A DNA stretch of 64,000 nucleotides from Saccharicrinis fermentans DSM 9555 = JCM 21142 (GTDB lineage: Bacteria; Bacteroidota; Bacteroidia; Bacteroidales; Marinilabiliaceae), in the NCBI RefSeq assembly GCF_000517085.1, contig NZ_KI912107.1, positions 3,841,980 to 3,905,979 of the forward strand, given 5' to 3'. The notes under the pieces are model-generated. The model ran no database searches and was not told the origin of the DNA. It worked only from the letters and a program-made list of their open reading frames with translations. Positions 10,171 through 20,300 of the stretch are shown here, piece after piece. Position 1 is the stretch's first letter. Each line of letters begins with the position of its first letter. The translations under genes and the position numbers were made by a program.

Positions 10171-10994
10171 AATTTTGTATCCTCCTCCAATTGCTGTTGT
10201 TGTTCCTGAAGAATATTCTCCACCACTTCCACATAACTCAGTTTAGCAAAATCGGTACTCAACTTCACTTTAATTTTATAAAAACTCTCACCATCCGGAT
10301 GTAACACTTCATCCACGGTACCAATCAGGATACCCTCAGGAAAAGTGGAAGAATAACCACTTGTAATCACCTGATCTCCCAAACTCACATTGGCATGTTC
10401 CGGAATCTCGTCCAATGTAGCAAACAATATAGATTTGGTATCCCAACTAACCGAACCAAAAAAATCAGAGCCTTTGAGCTTTGCAGACACTTTGAGCCGA
10501 GGGTTAAGAACCGATAGTGCCGTACTGTAATGATCGTTACATTTTATAACGATACCAACGATACCTCTATTACACAACACGCCCATATCTGGTTTAATAC
10601 CATCCTTAGTACCCTTATTCAAGGTCACATAATTAAAATGCTTTCGAACAGTATTATTCACTACTTTACATGCTCTATATTTATATTGGTGCATGGAGGC
10701 GCTATCACCTACCATTGAAAAGTAATCATTGGACTGCCTAAAAGAAGTTGGCATTTGACTACGTAAAAAAGCATTTTCATTTGACAGTTCTTGGTTAATC
10801 TCTTTAAGGGCAAAATACTGTTCCACATTATCTACCTTTTCAAAAAGACCTCCAGCTATTCGAGATGAGGAACTCAAGTACAAAGCACGTTGATTCTGAT
10901 TATACGAAACAACAAGAACAAAAGCGACAAACTCCAGTAGTATAAAAAGAAATGTAAAATGATGCTTTAGTATAAACCTTAAAAAATTTCTCAT
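10167..10994 (-). CDS. mreC: Rod shape-determining protein MreC
   Basis: 275 residues. A single N-terminal membrane helix (about 13-31) precedes a coiled-coil stretch (VEQYFALKEINQELSNENAF) and the beta-rich periplasmic MreC domain, with motifs NYVTLNKGTKDGIKPDMGV and GIVGIV followed by LGDQVITSGYSSTFPEGI. MreC forms a periplasmic scaffold that activates PBP2-RodA. The gene overlaps mreD and lies about 200 bp after mreB, from which it is separated by a strong hairpin. Confidence 0.93.
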   Translation of the reverse strand: MRNFLRFILKHHFTFLFILLEFVAFVLVVSYNQNQRALYLSSSSRIAGGLFEKVDNVEQYFALKEINQELSNENAFLRSQMPTSFRQSNDYFSMVGDSASMHQYKYRACKVVNNTVRKHFNYVTLNKGTKDGIKPDMGVLCNRGIVGIVIKCNDHYSTALSVLNPRLKVSAKLKGSDFFGSVSWDTKSILFATLDEIPEHANVSLGDQVITSGYSSTFPEGILIGTVDEVLHPDGESFYKIKVKLSTDFAKLSYVEVVENILQEQQQQLEEDTKL

Positions 10995-11138
10995 TCAGTT
11001 GTAATATTTTCCGATTTTTAAGGCAATTGCTTGCTTTTAATTATTTGCTACGATTTAAGTCCGATAAAGTTAGTTTTTTTTGTTAATAAGCATATTGAAT
11101 TACCCCAATAAAATCCTATTTATTGTATGAAAATACAA

Positions 11139-11172
11139 AACCCGGTTCGAAAATTCCATTCCAAACCGGGTT
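11139..11172 (-). terminator. Hairpin between mreB and mreC (terminator or attenuator)
   Basis: AACCCGGTT and its perfect complement AACCGGGTT frame a 16-base loop. Read on the minus strand, the stem is followed by a T-rich run. It follows the mreB stop, so it may terminate part of the purH-mreB transcription and lower expression of mreC and later genes relative to mreB. Confidence 0.6.
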
Positions 11173-11194
11173 ATACTATACTTTTATAAAAAAC

Positions 11195-12217
11195 TTATCT
11201 CATCAAGAATGAGAATTTATGTCTATTCTTCAGGGCAATTCCTGTTCCTCTGGCAACAGCATGCAGCGGATTTTCAGAAATATGGAATGGGATATTAATT
11301 TTATCCGTCAACCTTTTATCCAAACCTCTCAATAAGGCACCTCCACCAGCTAAGTAGATTCCATTATTCACAATGTCAGAATACAGTTCAGGAGGTGTTT
11401 GCTCCAGCGCACTCAAGATGGCCGTCTCAATTTTTGAGATAGATTTCTCCAGGCAATGGGAGATTTCCTGATACGACACAGGTACCTCAATGGGCAATGC
11501 AGTCATCTGGTTAGGCCCCTGAACAATATAGTCCGTTGGAGGCTCTTCCAATTCCGGCAAAGCAGATCCCACATGAATTTTAATCTCTTCGGCCGTTCTT
11601 TCACCCACTTTAATATTATGCTGACGACGCATATACTCCATGATATCGGCGGTTAGGTCGTCCCCGGCAATGCGTATAGACTTATTGGTTACAATTCCTC
11701 CCAAGGAGATAACTGCAATTTCGGTTGTACCACCACCTATATCTACCACCATATTACCCTGTGGCGCTTCCACATCAAGTCCAATACCCAAAGCAGCTGC
11801 CATCGGCTCATAAATCATATAAACCTCACGGCCACCGGCGTGTTCACCAGAGTCCCTTACCGCCCGGATCTCCACCTCTGTACTTCCCGAAGGAATACAA
11901 ATAACCATGGTTAAGGAGGGGGCAAATAAGCGGGAAGATGTATTAATCAATTTTATCATCCCTCTAATCATCTGCTCAGCAGCATTAAAGTCGGCAATCA
12001 CTCCATCTCGTAAAGGTCTGATAGTATATATATTATCATGTGTTTTACCATGCATCTGGCGCGCCTTCTCACCGATCGCCATTAACTTGTCAGTTCTGCG
12101 GTCAAGTGCTACTATTGAAGGTTCATCCACCACAATTTTATCATTGTGAATGATGATTGTATTGGCCGTACCAAGATCCATGGCAAGCTCCTGAGATAAA
12201 AAAGAAAAGAATCCCAT
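11195..12217 (-). CDS. mreB: Rod shape-determining protein MreB (actin homologue)
   Basis: 340 residues with the actin-fold nucleotide motifs: LAMDLGTANTII (phosphate 1), VVDIGGGTTEIAVISLGG (phosphate 2) and AGGGALLRGLDKRL (adenosine). GIVTNKSIRIAGDDLTADI is typical MreB. The N-terminal MGFFSFLSQE is the likely amphipathic membrane-binding helix. It polymerises on the inner face of the membrane and positions the elongasome. It lies 15 bp after purH and upstream of mreC. Confidence 0.97.
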   Translation of the reverse strand: MGFFSFLSQELAMDLGTANTIIIHNDKIVVDEPSIVALDRRTDKLMAIGEKARQMHGKTHDNIYTIRPLRDGVIADFNAAEQMIRGMIKLINTSSRLFAPSLTMVICIPSGSTEVEIRAVRDSGEHAGGREVYMIYEPMAAALGIGLDVEAPQGNMVVDIGGGTTEIAVISLGGIVTNKSIRIAGDDLTADIMEYMRRQHNIKVGERTAEEIKIHVGSALPELEEPPTDYIVQGPNQMTALPIEVPVSYQEISHCLEKSISKIETAILSALEQTPPELYSDIVNNGIYLAGGGALLRGLDKRLTDKINIPFHISENPLHAVARGTGIALKNRHKFSFLMR

Positions 12218-12232
12218 TGGGTTTGGATTTAT

Positions 12233-13822
12233 TTAATGTTTAAAATGACGTTTTCCTGTGAATAGCATCGCTATTCCAAATTCATTACATGCTTCAATGA
12301 CTTCCTCATCCCTGATACTACCTCCAGGCTCCACGATATATTTAACGTTGTATTCATTAGCCGCTTCTATGCTATCGCGAAATGGGAAAAATGCATCAGA
12401 TATCACTACTGAGTTTTCTATTTTAACACCTTCCTTCAAGTTAAAGCGAGGTATGGTTAGGTGACGCAAACTATCCAAACGGTTAGGCTGCCCCATCCCT
12501 GCTCCTGTCAACCAAAAAGAACCATCTTCGTCTTCGGTAACAATAGCAATTGCATTACTCTTCAAGTGCTTACATGCGGTAATACCAAACTTAGCCAGTT
12601 CCATTTTAGTAGCATCAAAGGCCAGTTTCGTTACATTTTTAAAATCAGTATCCACACCTTCATCTTCATCCTGAACCAGAATACCTCCACTCACAGAGCG
12701 AATCAGTTTTTCTCCAGTCACTTCATTTTTGATAGGTGTCTGCAACAGGCGCAGGTTCTTTTTCTTTGCAAAGACTTCCAATGCCTCGCCGGTGAACTCA
12801 GGCGCAATAATAATTTCAACAAATCGTTTTGAGAACCACTGAGCGATTGCCCCTGTCACTGTTCCGGTGAAACAAATAATACCACCAAAAGCACTGATTG
12901 GGTCACCTGCCCATGCCAACTCCAAAGACTTGGTAATGTCATGGGTTACAGCCAGACCACAAGGGTTAAGGTGTTTCACCACTGCAACAGCCTGCTTATG
13001 CTCAATATTACTTACGGAGTGATAAGCATCGCTGGCAGCTTTCCATGCAGCATCTGCATCAAGCATGTTATTATACGACAGCGCCTTTCCTTGTAATACC
13101 TTGGCATTGGCAAGCGAAGCGCCCTCTTTTGTATTATTATATTTATAAACAGTAGCTTTCTGATGAGGGTTTTCTCCATACCGAAGAACTTCACCATCGT
13201 TCAAGCTAATACGTTCCATATCTTCGGCATCGGGATTAAAGTAATTAAAGATGGCCGAATCGTAATGCGAAGAGACTGCAAAGGCTGCCCCTGCAAAAGC
13301 TTTTCGTTCCTCAAGCGTTGTAACGCCATCATTTTCTTTTAATACTTTAGCCAACATGTCATACTGTGCTTTTGATGGCACTATTACAACATCTTTAAAA
13401 TTTTTGGCTGCGGCCCTTATCAGTGAAATACCACCTATATCAATTTTTTCGATGATATCCTGTTCTGCTGCTCCCGATGCAACAGTAGCTTCAAACGGAT
13501 ACAAATCAACAATAATCAAATCCAACTCTGGAATATCAAATTCATTGAGTTGATTTTTATCTGAATCATTATCTCTACGAGCTAAAATACCTCCAAAAAC
13601 TTTTGGGTGCAAAGTCTTCACCCTTCCACCCAAAATAGATGGATACCCTGTAATATCTTCAACTGCGGTTACTTCAACACCTAAATCTTCGATAAAAGTT
13701 TTAGTACCACCGGTACTGTATAATTGAACACCAAGCTTATCCAACGTTTGAATGATTTCGTCTAATCCATCTTTATGAAAAACAGAAATAAGCGCTGATT
13801 TTATTCTTTTTGAGCTACTCAT
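12233..13822 (-). CDS. purH: Bifunctional AICAR formyltransferase / IMP cyclohydrolase
   Basis: 529 residues, full length for PurH. The N-terminal MGS-like IMP cyclohydrolase domain shows SVFHKDGLDEI and YSTGGTKTFIEDLGV, then TLHPKVFGGILARR. The C-terminal AICAR transformylase domain shows LRYGENPHQKATVY, VKHLNPCG, and GAGMGQPNRLDS. It performs the last two steps of IMP synthesis in the cytoplasm. It is the first gene of the minus-strand block and probably drives mreB transcription, an arrangement common in this phylum. Confidence 0.97.
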   Translation of the reverse strand: MSSSKRIKSALISVFHKDGLDEIIQTLDKLGVQLYSTGGTKTFIEDLGVEVTAVEDITGYPSILGGRVKTLHPKVFGGILARRDNDSDKNQLNEFDIPELDLIIVDLYPFEATVASGAAEQDIIEKIDIGGISLIRAAAKNFKDVVIVPSKAQYDMLAKVLKENDGVTTLEERKAFAGAAFAVSSHYDSAIFNYFNPDAEDMERISLNDGEVLRYGENPHQKATVYKYNNTKEGASLANAKVLQGKALSYNNMLDADAAWKAASDAYHSVSNIEHKQAVAVVKHLNPCGLAVTHDITKSLELAWAGDPISAFGGIICFTGTVTGAIAQWFSKRFVEIIIAPEFTGEALEVFAKKKNLRLLQTPIKNEVTGEKLIRSVSGGILVQDEDEGVDTDFKNVTKLAFDATKMELAKFGITACKHLKSNAIAIVTEDEDGSFWLTGAGMGQPNRLDSLRHLTIPRFNLKEGVKIENSVVISDAFFPFRDSIEAANEYNVKYIVEPGGSIRDEEVIEACNEFGIAMLFTGKRHFKH

Positions 13823-14032
13823 TTTTTAAATATTATACGATATTGAAAATTTTTAATGTTGAATCGAAGCATTTTTCAAGTAGAAACTATAGATACGTCT
13901 TCTTTATATGTTTTGTTACACAAATAAATACGTAAAAATGCTTCACTTCGGGCAAAATTAAGAAAATAAGCACATTTATCAAGGTAGTAATTAATTTTCT
14001 TGATAGTTTTATGGTGAATAAGAAAAGGTGAT

Positions 14033-15286
14033 ATGATAATCGTATTTAAATTTATAAAGGAGAGCTTACTTTTTGCATGGAATGCACTCACTTCAAACAA
14101 GCTTAGAACAATTCTAACTTTAAGTGGGGTTACCATTGGCATATTCTCCATCATTTCGGTATTTACTTTAATAGATTATCTGGAAAGTCGCATCCGGGAT
14201 AGCATTCAATCACTGGGCGACAATGTGGTTTACGTGCAAAAATGGCCATGGACACCTCCGGAAGGCGAAACAGAATACCCATGGTGGCGTTATATGAACC
14301 GTCCCTTGCCCACACTCAATGAGCAAAAGGTGATTGAGCGTCATTCGCAACTGGCCGCTTCTTCCACATTTGCCATATCGGCACAAAAGAAAATAATTTT
14401 TGAAGCTAATTCCTTCGACAAGGTCCAAGTTCTTGGAGTAAGCAATAGCTTTGATCAAAACTGGAATTTTGAGATCAGCCGCGGACGCTATTTCACCTCT
14501 TTTGAATCCAGTAAAGGAAGTAACATTACAATTATTGGTGCTGATATTGCAGATGAACTATTCCAGGACACAGATCCCATTGGCAAGCGGATAAAGATGG
14601 CGGGCAGGCAGTTAACGGTAGTGGGTGTCATCCTTAGACAAGGAAAAGACATCTTTGGCAATAGCCTAGACACCAACATTATCATACCCATACAGTATGC
14701 CAAAAATATTTTTAACATACGCAGTGAGCGCGTTCAACCATTTATTGTAGTCAAGGCCAAAGAGAGGGTTAACACAGAAGACTTAATGAGTGAATTGGAA
14801 GGTATATTGCGGGCCGAGAGAAAAATAAAACCCCAGCAGGGCAATACCTTTGCCCTCAATCGAATGAGCATTATCCAAAAACAATTTGACGACTTATTTG
14901 GCATATTAAATATCGCGGGTGGTTTTATTGGATTCTTTGCCATATTAGTGGGGGGATTTGGAATTGCCAATATCATGTTTGTATCGGTAAAAGAACGAAC
15001 ACGTATCATAGGGATTCAAAAAGCCTTGGGTGCCAAACGAAGATTTATCTTATGGCAGTTTCTATTTGAAAGCATCTTTCTCAGTCTCCTGGGAGGAACC
15101 ACAGGCCTGGCCCTAATCTTTATCATCATACAGATAGCCAACTCTCTCTTTGACTTAAGCATACCACTCACTTTTTGGAATATCTTTCGCGCTTTGTTTA
15201 TATCCATATTCCTGGGCATTATATCCGGATATATACCATCCAATAGCGCCAGTAAATTAAATCCGGTGGACGCCATCAACAATTGA
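14033..15286 (+). CDS. ABC transporter permease, MacB/FtsX type
   Basis: 417 residues: an N-terminal membrane helix (SNKLRTILTLSGVTIGIFSI), a large periplasmic MacB-PCD domain (about 45-270) and three C-terminal membrane helices with the FtsX signature GGFGIANIMFVSVKERTRII, then GIQKALGAKRRFIL. Such permeases pair with a separate ATPase to move substrates or signals at the envelope without classical transport across the inner membrane. No ATPase gene is adjacent here, so the partner must be elsewhere. It is divergent from purH, with about 210 bp of shared promoter region. Confidence 0.88.
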   Translation: MIIVFKFIKESLLFAWNALTSNKLRTILTLSGVTIGIFSIISVFTLIDYLESRIRDSIQSLGDNVVYVQKWPWTPPEGETEYPWWRYMNRPLPTLNEQKVIERHSQLAASSTFAISAQKKIIFEANSFDKVQVLGVSNSFDQNWNFEISRGRYFTSFESSKGSNITIIGADIADELFQDTDPIGKRIKMAGRQLTVVGVILRQGKDIFGNSLDTNIIIPIQYAKNIFNIRSERVQPFIVVKAKERVNTEDLMSELEGILRAERKIKPQQGNTFALNRMSIIQKQFDDLFGILNIAGGFIGFFAILVGGFGIANIMFVSVKERTRIIGIQKALGAKRRFILWQFLFESIFLSLLGGTTGLALIFIIIQIANSLFDLSIPLTFWNIFRALFISIFLGIISGYIPSNSASKLNPVDAINN

Positions 15287-15341
15287 TTATATACAAGAAA
15301 CCTTCTGGCGACAAGCCTGTGTCTCCGGAAGATTTCTTATG

Positions 15342-15497
15342 TAGTCTTTCCAAGAAAACTCCAAATACTGCGTTATTCTCATTTTTGAAACAGTCATTTA
15401 CAATCAGTAAACTCCTTGGTTTCAAAAATATCGAAAGCCTTGTCTTTGAAGCTTTCTTATCAAAGACAAAAAATAGTAGTTTTCTTGCAGCCACTAT
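15342..15497 (+). repeat. 156-bp structured intergenic repeat, copy 1
   Basis: Located between two convergent genes and closely matching, in inverted orientation, 44281-44440. It contains three inverted repeats: outer CAAGAAAACT (15351-15360) with AGTTTTCTTG (15478-15487); ATTTTTGAAAC (15381-15391) with GTTTCAAAAAT (15419-15429); TTGTCTTTGA (15440-15449) with TCAAAGACAA (15460-15469). The nested stems suggest a folded RNA or a small non-autonomous element. Open frames across it are a by-product. Confidence 0.7.
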
Positions 15498-15537
15498 GTA
15501 TTTATAGAACACAAAGATCCGCAATATATTTTCCGGA

Positions 15538-16521
15538 TTAGATGGACAATATACTAGTCAACTCCACCAAAGAAGGGTTCAGTTTCTTTTTATTTTTCAA
15601 GGCCTGATTAAAAGGAATATGGGTAATTTCTTTATTCACCAATCCAATCATAATACTTTTTTGGTCATCAACCAGTGCTTCAATGGCCGAAACCCCCATA
15701 CGACTTGCAGTCACTCTATCAAAGGCCGTTGGTGATCCTCCACGCTGTATATGTCCCAGGATGGTAACGCGGGTATCATAATCGGGATATTCCTTCTGCA
15801 CCCTTTCGGCCACATGAATAGCACCTCCGCTAATTTTCTCTCCTTCTGCCACCAAAACAATGCTACTGCTCTTATCCTTATTAAATCCCTTTTCTAAAAA
15901 GGTATACAACTGTTTAAAATCGGTATCTATCTCAGGAACCAAAATAGCCTCTGCTCCTGAGGCAATACCACTACGAAGCGCCAAAAAACCAGCATCACGC
16001 CCCATCACCTCAATAAAAAAGAGTCGGCTATGTGCACTGGCTGTATCCCTAATTTTATCCACGGCTTGAACAACCGTATTCAAAGCTGTATCATAACCAA
16101 TGGTATAATCCGTGCCAAAAAGATCATTATCAATGGTTCCAGGAATACCAACAATAGGAATATTATATTCCTGACTAAAGATACGGGCTCCGGTAAATGT
16201 TCCATCACCACCAATCACCACCAGGCCATCCACACCACTCTTTTTCAAATTCTCAAAGGCTTTTTTACGACCTTCGGGTGTTCTAAACCCTTCGCTCCGT
16301 GCCGATTTTAAAATAGTACCGCCCTGATGAATAATATTACTTACCGACTTGGAAGTCATTGGCTCCATTCTATCCTGAATCATGCCATGATACCCTTGTT
16401 TAATGCCCACCACTTTAAGCTTATTAAATATGGCAGCTCTCACGACTGCCCTAACAGCAGCATTCATTCCCGGAGCATCCCCTCCCGAGGTCAACACTCC
16501 CACTTTTGTAACTTGTCCCAT
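15538..16521 (-). CDS. pfkA: 6-phosphofructokinase (ATP-dependent)
   Basis: 327 residues, the length of bacterial PfkA. Motifs: [21 protein letters not shown] at the N-terminus, GGDGTFTGA (glycine at the position that marks ATP rather than pyrophosphate use), [20 protein letters not shown] (active site TIDND), [11 protein letters not shown] and [15 protein letters not shown]. It phosphorylates fructose 6-phosphate in glycolysis. It lies 5 bp after ispH on the minus strand and may be the last gene of a porQ-cmk-ispH-pfkA run. Confidence 0.96.
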   Translation of the reverse strand: MGQVTKVGVLTSGGDAPGMNAAVRAVVRAAIFNKLKVVGIKQGYHGMIQDRMEPMTSKSVSNIIHQGGTILKSARSEGFRTPEGRKKAFENLKKSGVDGLVVIGGDGTFTGARIFSQEYNIPIVGIPGTIDNDLFGTDYTIGYDTALNTVVQAVDKIRDTASAHSRLFFIEVMGRDAGFLALRSGIASGAEAILVPEIDTDFKQLYTFLEKGFNKDKSSSIVLVAEGEKISGGAIHVAERVQKEYPDYDTRVTILGHIQRGGSPTAFDRVTASRMGVSAIEALVDDQKSIMIGLVNKEITHIPFNQALKNKKKLNPSLVELTSILSI

Positions 16522-16526
16522 AAAGT

Positions 16527-17408
16527 TTATTTGTCTTTTGTTATCATTTTAATTTGTCGGGCTACATTTTCCATTAACCAAGGGGGCGTAGAGGTAGCGC
16601 CGCTAATGCCAACAGATCTTATAGCAGGACTAAACCATTCTTTTTTCAATTCATCCACGTCACTCACAAAATACGAACAGCGATTCGCCTCCAGACATTT
16701 AGCAAAAAGCATCCTAGCATTACTACTTTTCTTTCCGCCCACAAAAACCATTACATCATGCTTTTGGGCAAAAAGCACGAGCTTTGGTAGTCGACCGGCC
16801 ACTTGCCGGCAAACGGTATCATATGACTTAAACTCGACCTGAGCACTGATGTTTTCTTTCAGATAGCTTGAGATACGCTTAAACTCATCAATGCTCTTGG
16901 TTGTTTGCGCATACAAATGTGTCGCCTTGCTAAGGTCGATTTTTTCAATCTCGTCCATCGATTCTATTACAATAGCTTCGTTTTCTGTTTGTCCAAGCAG
17001 ACCAACCACTTCGGCATGACCTGCCTTACCATAAATAACTACCTGACCATTCTTTTCTTTCAACTCCATCCATGAGTTTTTAATTCTCTTTTGAAGTTTC
17101 AATACAACGGGGCAAGTGGCATCAATCAGTTGAAGGCCCAGATCCTTGGCCTTTTGATAAGTAGCAGGAGGCTCACCATGTGCCCTTATCAGCACTTTTT
17201 TACTTACCTTACTTTGCAAAGCAATATCAGCTATCGATCTCAACCCTCTCTTTTCGAGTCTCTCCACCTCCATGTTATTATGAACAATATCCCCCAAACA
17301 ATAAAGGATATCATTATTTTCCAACGCTGTTTCCGCTGCTTCTACCGCTTTTACAACTCCAAAGCAAAAACCTGAAGCAGGATCAATTTCGATGTGTAAA
17401 GATGACAT
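16527..17408 (-). CDS. ispH: 4-hydroxy-3-methylbut-2-enyl diphosphate reductase
   Basis: 293 residues. IspH/LytB carries a 4Fe-4S cluster and makes IPP and DMAPP, the last step of the MEP isoprenoid pathway. The three cluster cysteines are visible in [17 protein letters not shown] and [10 protein letters not shown]; the substrate-binding glutamate region is [12 protein letters not shown] and the SSN motif is in [24 protein letters not shown] matches the usual C-terminal GASTP motif. Cytoplasmic. Its neighbour upstream is cmk (90 bp away). Confidence 0.95.
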   Translation of the reverse strand: MSSLHIEIDPASGFCFGVVKAVEAAETALENNDILYCLGDIVHNNMEVERLEKRGLRSIADIALQSKVSKKVLIRAHGEPPATYQKAKDLGLQLIDATCPVVLKLQKRIKNSWMELKEKNGQVVIYGKAGHAEVVGLLGQTENEAIVIESMDEIEKIDLSKATHLYAQTTKSIDEFKRISSYLKENISAQVEFKSYDTVCRQVAGRLPKLVLFAQKHDVMVFVGGKKSSNARMLFAKCLEANRCSYFVSDVDELKKEWFSPAIRSVGISGATSTPPWLMENVARQIKMITKDK

Positions 17409-17498
17409 TTTATGGATATTTTTTTTACGCTATGAAAGGTGCTGTGCACAAAAGTTAGAAATCCTCGACGAATCCTTTTTAACATATATGCACCATCC

Positions 17499-18203
17499 TC
17501 ACTGAATCAACTTTCTATTTCTTAGTTCCCGAACAATAAAATCGAGTTGCTCTTCTTTGCTCATCTCTCCATTGTCCAATACAATCGCATCCGCTGCTTT
17601 TCTCAATGGGCTTTCCTTGCGTGTTTCGTCAATATGATCACGTTTTCTTACATTTTCCAATACTTCTTCAAAGCTAATGCGCTCATTTTTTTCCTTATAT
17701 TCTTTAAACCGACGTTCTGCTCTTATGTGCGGCGAGGCTGTCATAAACAACTTCAAATCAGCATGGGGAAAAACCACGGTACCAATGTCGCGTCCGTCCA
17801 TTACAATGCTATCGGTTTCACCCATCTTTTGTTGTAGTTCAACCATTTTTTTCCTCACAAATCCCAAGGCGCTTATTGCACTCACATGATTACTCACATC
17901 CAAACCTCTAATTTTATCTTCTACTAACTTACCGTTTAGATAAGTATCGTTGGCTTTCGTTTGGGCATCAAACTTAAAAGAGATGGTGATCTCACTCAAG
18001 ACTTTTTGTAACAAATCCTCGTCTATACCCCCTCCTTTAATAATATTATTCTCCAATGCATAGAGAGTAACGCAGCGGTACATGGCTCCTGAATCGATAA
18101 AAATGATATTCAACAATTTAGCTAGGTCTTTGGCCACAGTACTCTTTCCGCACGAGGAATAACCATCAATGGCAATTACCACTTTTGAGTTCGTATCAGT
18201 CAT
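17499..18203 (-). CDS. cmk: (d)CMP kinase
   Basis: 234 residues. P-loop GYSSCGKST near residues 14-22, the nucleotide-binding FIDSGAMYRCVTLYALENN, the NMP-binding VSNHVSAISALGFVR, and DGRDIGTVVFPHADLKLFMT with RAERRF (lid). It phosphorylates CMP and dCMP. In this phylum cmk is often beside ispH and porQ, as here. Confidence 0.95.
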   Translation of the reverse strand: MTDTNSKVVIAIDGYSSCGKSTVAKDLAKLLNIIFIDSGAMYRCVTLYALENNIIKGGGIDEDLLQKVLSEITISFKFDAQTKANDTYLNGKLVEDKIRGLDVSNHVSAISALGFVRKKMVELQQKMGETDSIVMDGRDIGTVVFPHADLKLFMTASPHIRAERRFKEYKEKNERISFEEVLENVRKRDHIDETRKESPLRKAADAIVLDNGEMSKEEQLDFIVRELRNRKLIQ

Positions 18204-18582
18204 TAATAAAATATTTGAGCCCGTAAAAATACTATTTTTGTGTACTGATGGTACAAATTTCTGAAATTAAAGCCGAAAAAAACGCGAGAAAGTTTAGAAC
18301 AATAGATCACTATCTCTGAGAAACACAACTCATCAACTTAAACAACTACACCAACTCCACAACTTAAACAACTACGACAACTCCACAACTCGCCATCTCA
18401 AAACCTCTCTCCACCGCCGGACACAGCTATTGTTCTGGTCTACCCTGCGGTCGTTTATTGATAGCTGATATATATGAGAATCACTCTTTGAATGCATGGC
18501 ACCATTTCATAGGCGTGGAGACTCACCTGTATCAATCCCTCAAGCACAGTATGTGTAGTAATAAAAAAGAATTATGACAGTC
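18204..18582. other. Intergenic region between porQ and cmk
   Basis: 379 bp without a convincing gene. It carries a C/A-rich tandem repeat (18334-18385, listed separately) and presumably the cmk promoter. Nothing else recognised. Confidence 0.4.
18334..18385. repeat. Two tandem 26-bp C/A-rich repeats
   Basis: Two units (18334-18359 and 18360-18385), each starting CAACTTAAACAACTAC and ending CAACTCCA, differ at two positions; a third partial start (CAACTC) follows. A loosely similar C/A-rich stretch lies at 54900-54965. Confidence 0.7.
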
Positions 18583-19608
18583 CTATCTGAAATTTGACAA
18601 CTTAGTCGATACCGAAAAATGATTGGAAGCACCACCCAAATGATAACGAGCCGATCCGTAAGAAAACAAAAACTTGTATACCCGGAAACCAAATCCCCAG
18701 GACAACCCTGCCGTTGACATACGATTCTCAAACCCTAGCTCCTGTCTTCTCCGATAATTATAACCAAAATCAACGTGAAAGCTCTTGGAAGGCATAAATT
18801 CCACACCCACCACCATATGACGCAAGGCCTTGTCGCCAAAGCCGGCATCCTCGGTATTGTCCACAAAACCAGAGTTATTCGAATTCTCTGCATCATAAGG
18901 ACTATAGGTCAAATCCCAATTCAAAAGACTTTGCAAGGTTAATGAAAAACGAAAAGGTGCATGTTCCAATTTTTTAGTAAATCCAATCTGCAAGTCAGAG
19001 GGCATGTCCTCCTGTATTTGGTCATAGGAAGAGATTTGTGATCCCACATTTTTCAACACCAGCCCCATGGAGAAATGTTTATCAGACAGGTTATAGTGCA
19101 CCCCAAAATCAGCTGCAATCCCCAACGAACTATACACATCTAACTTTGAATACACAGGCTTCACAGTCAAACCCATAGAAAAAGCAGGTGACAACTGACG
19201 GGCATAAGTCATATTAAAGGAATATTCGGCAGCACTAGCTATCCCCATATCTTCCCCCTCGTTGTTGGTTCTTTGAAAATCGCCATAATTAACATTGTGA
19301 ATACCTAAACTAAAGGTACCCACCTCTTTGAAATGTCTGGCAAAACCCACATAACCATAATTAATTCCGGTCATATAAGGCACATAATTCAACACCAAGG
19401 CTCCATCCATCTCCTTTTGTAGCAAAGCTGGGTTATGATAGGCCATATTAATATCATCATCAGGAATAGAAACATTAGCACCGCCCAATGCAGCCACACG
19501 AGCCGAATTGGTCAAATTCAAAAAATCATATGTACTTTCTCCTCCTCGCTGCGCCCCAATTGTTTGAGCTATTCCCAACCACATTATAATGTATAAATAC
19601 TTTTGCAT
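18583..19608 (-). CDS. porQ: Type IX secretion system protein PorQ
   Basis: 341 residues with a signal peptide (residues 1-19, ending QTIGAQ). The mature start, ESTYDFLNLTNSARVAALGG, followed by HNPALL, is characteristic of PorQ, an outer-membrane beta-barrel needed by the type IX secretion system of Bacteroidota for export and anchoring of CTD proteins with PorU/PorV. The remainder alternates short amphipathic strands as in a barrel, ending in an aromatic-poor NFR. Upstream of cmk, as seen in relatives. It suggests that the organism uses T9SS, for example for hydrolytic enzymes or gliding. Confidence 0.85.
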   Translation of the reverse strand: MQKYLYIIMWLGIAQTIGAQRGGESTYDFLNLTNSARVAALGGANVSIPDDDINMAYHNPALLQKEMDGALVLNYVPYMTGINYGYVGFARHFKEVGTFSLGIHNVNYGDFQRTNNEGEDMGIASAAEYSFNMTYARQLSPAFSMGLTVKPVYSKLDVYSSLGIAADFGVHYNLSDKHFSMGLVLKNVGSQISSYDQIQEDMPSDLQIGFTKKLEHAPFRFSLTLQSLLNWDLTYSPYDAENSNNSGFVDNTEDAGFGDKALRHMVVGVEFMPSKSFHVDFGYNYRRRQELGFENRMSTAGLSWGFGFRVYKFLFSYGSARYHLGGASNHFSVSTKLSNFR

Positions 19609-19808
19609 ATATATTTACTTATTCCTTACTAACCTTGAAAACGACAAATATAAAGTTTTAGTGCTTATGAAACACAAACAGATAGAAGTTTAAGACCGCT
19701 TATGCATTGAAAACCGGCAACAAGCAGGCTTTAAAACATCACGCATCTCCAATCACCACAATGCTACCTTATGCAATAATGAAAAACATAGGCTCACATA
19801 CATATCTT

Positions 19809-20300
19809 CTAATAGACCCTTTTCATGGTCTCCAACACTTCATAAACAGCCGGACATACAAAAGAGTTTCGATAAGTAAGGTTCAATATCTGATAAAAAC
19901 GCTTTCGATCTGTATGGGGGTACTCCCGACAAGCTCGTGGCCGCACTTCATAGATCATACAATAATTATCATTCATTAAAAAGGGGCACGGGGTTTCTTT
20001 AAAAACATAATCATGATCCTCATCTAATTCAAAATACTGATCAATCAATGCAGGCCGTTTCATCTTTAGGTGTTTAGCCATTCGATCGATATCACGATCG
20101 GTAACAATAGGACTAATTGTTTGACAACAGTTGGCACAGTCCAAACAATCCAAGCGCTCAAACACCTCCACATGGGCATCCAGAACAGTACCATCCAGCG
20201 TCTTAGGCTTTTTCTTACGCAACCGTGTAACAAAGGCTTTATTTTCTTTGGCTTTATTATGGGCCAATTCTTTGTACCGCTCCAAATCAAGCCTCATCAT
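19809..20300 (-). CDS. YkgJ-family cysteine cluster protein
   Basis: 163 residues. The metal-binding cysteine cluster is visible as DCLDCANCCQTISP (about residues 53-66), then CPFLMNDNYCMIYEVRPRACREYP, the pattern of the YkgJ/CxxCxxCC zinc- or iron-binding family. Function unknown; probably cytoplasmic. Its start overlaps the end of the EamA transporter by 14 bp, so the two are co-transcribed. Confidence 0.85.
   Translation of the reverse strand: MMRLDLERYKELAHNKAKENKAFVTRLRKKKPKTLDGTVLDAHVEVFERLDCLDCANCCQTISPIVTDRDIDRMAKHLKMKRPALIDQYFELDEDHDYVFKETPCPFLMNDNYCMIYEVRPRACREYPHTDRKRFYQILNLTYRNSFVCPAVYEVLETMKRVY

Noticed and set aside
15283-15507. 74-codon frame shared with 44266-44490 as a real protein family
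   Set aside because: The similarity is explained by the structured DNA repeat; frames on both strands are equally open and flanks differ.
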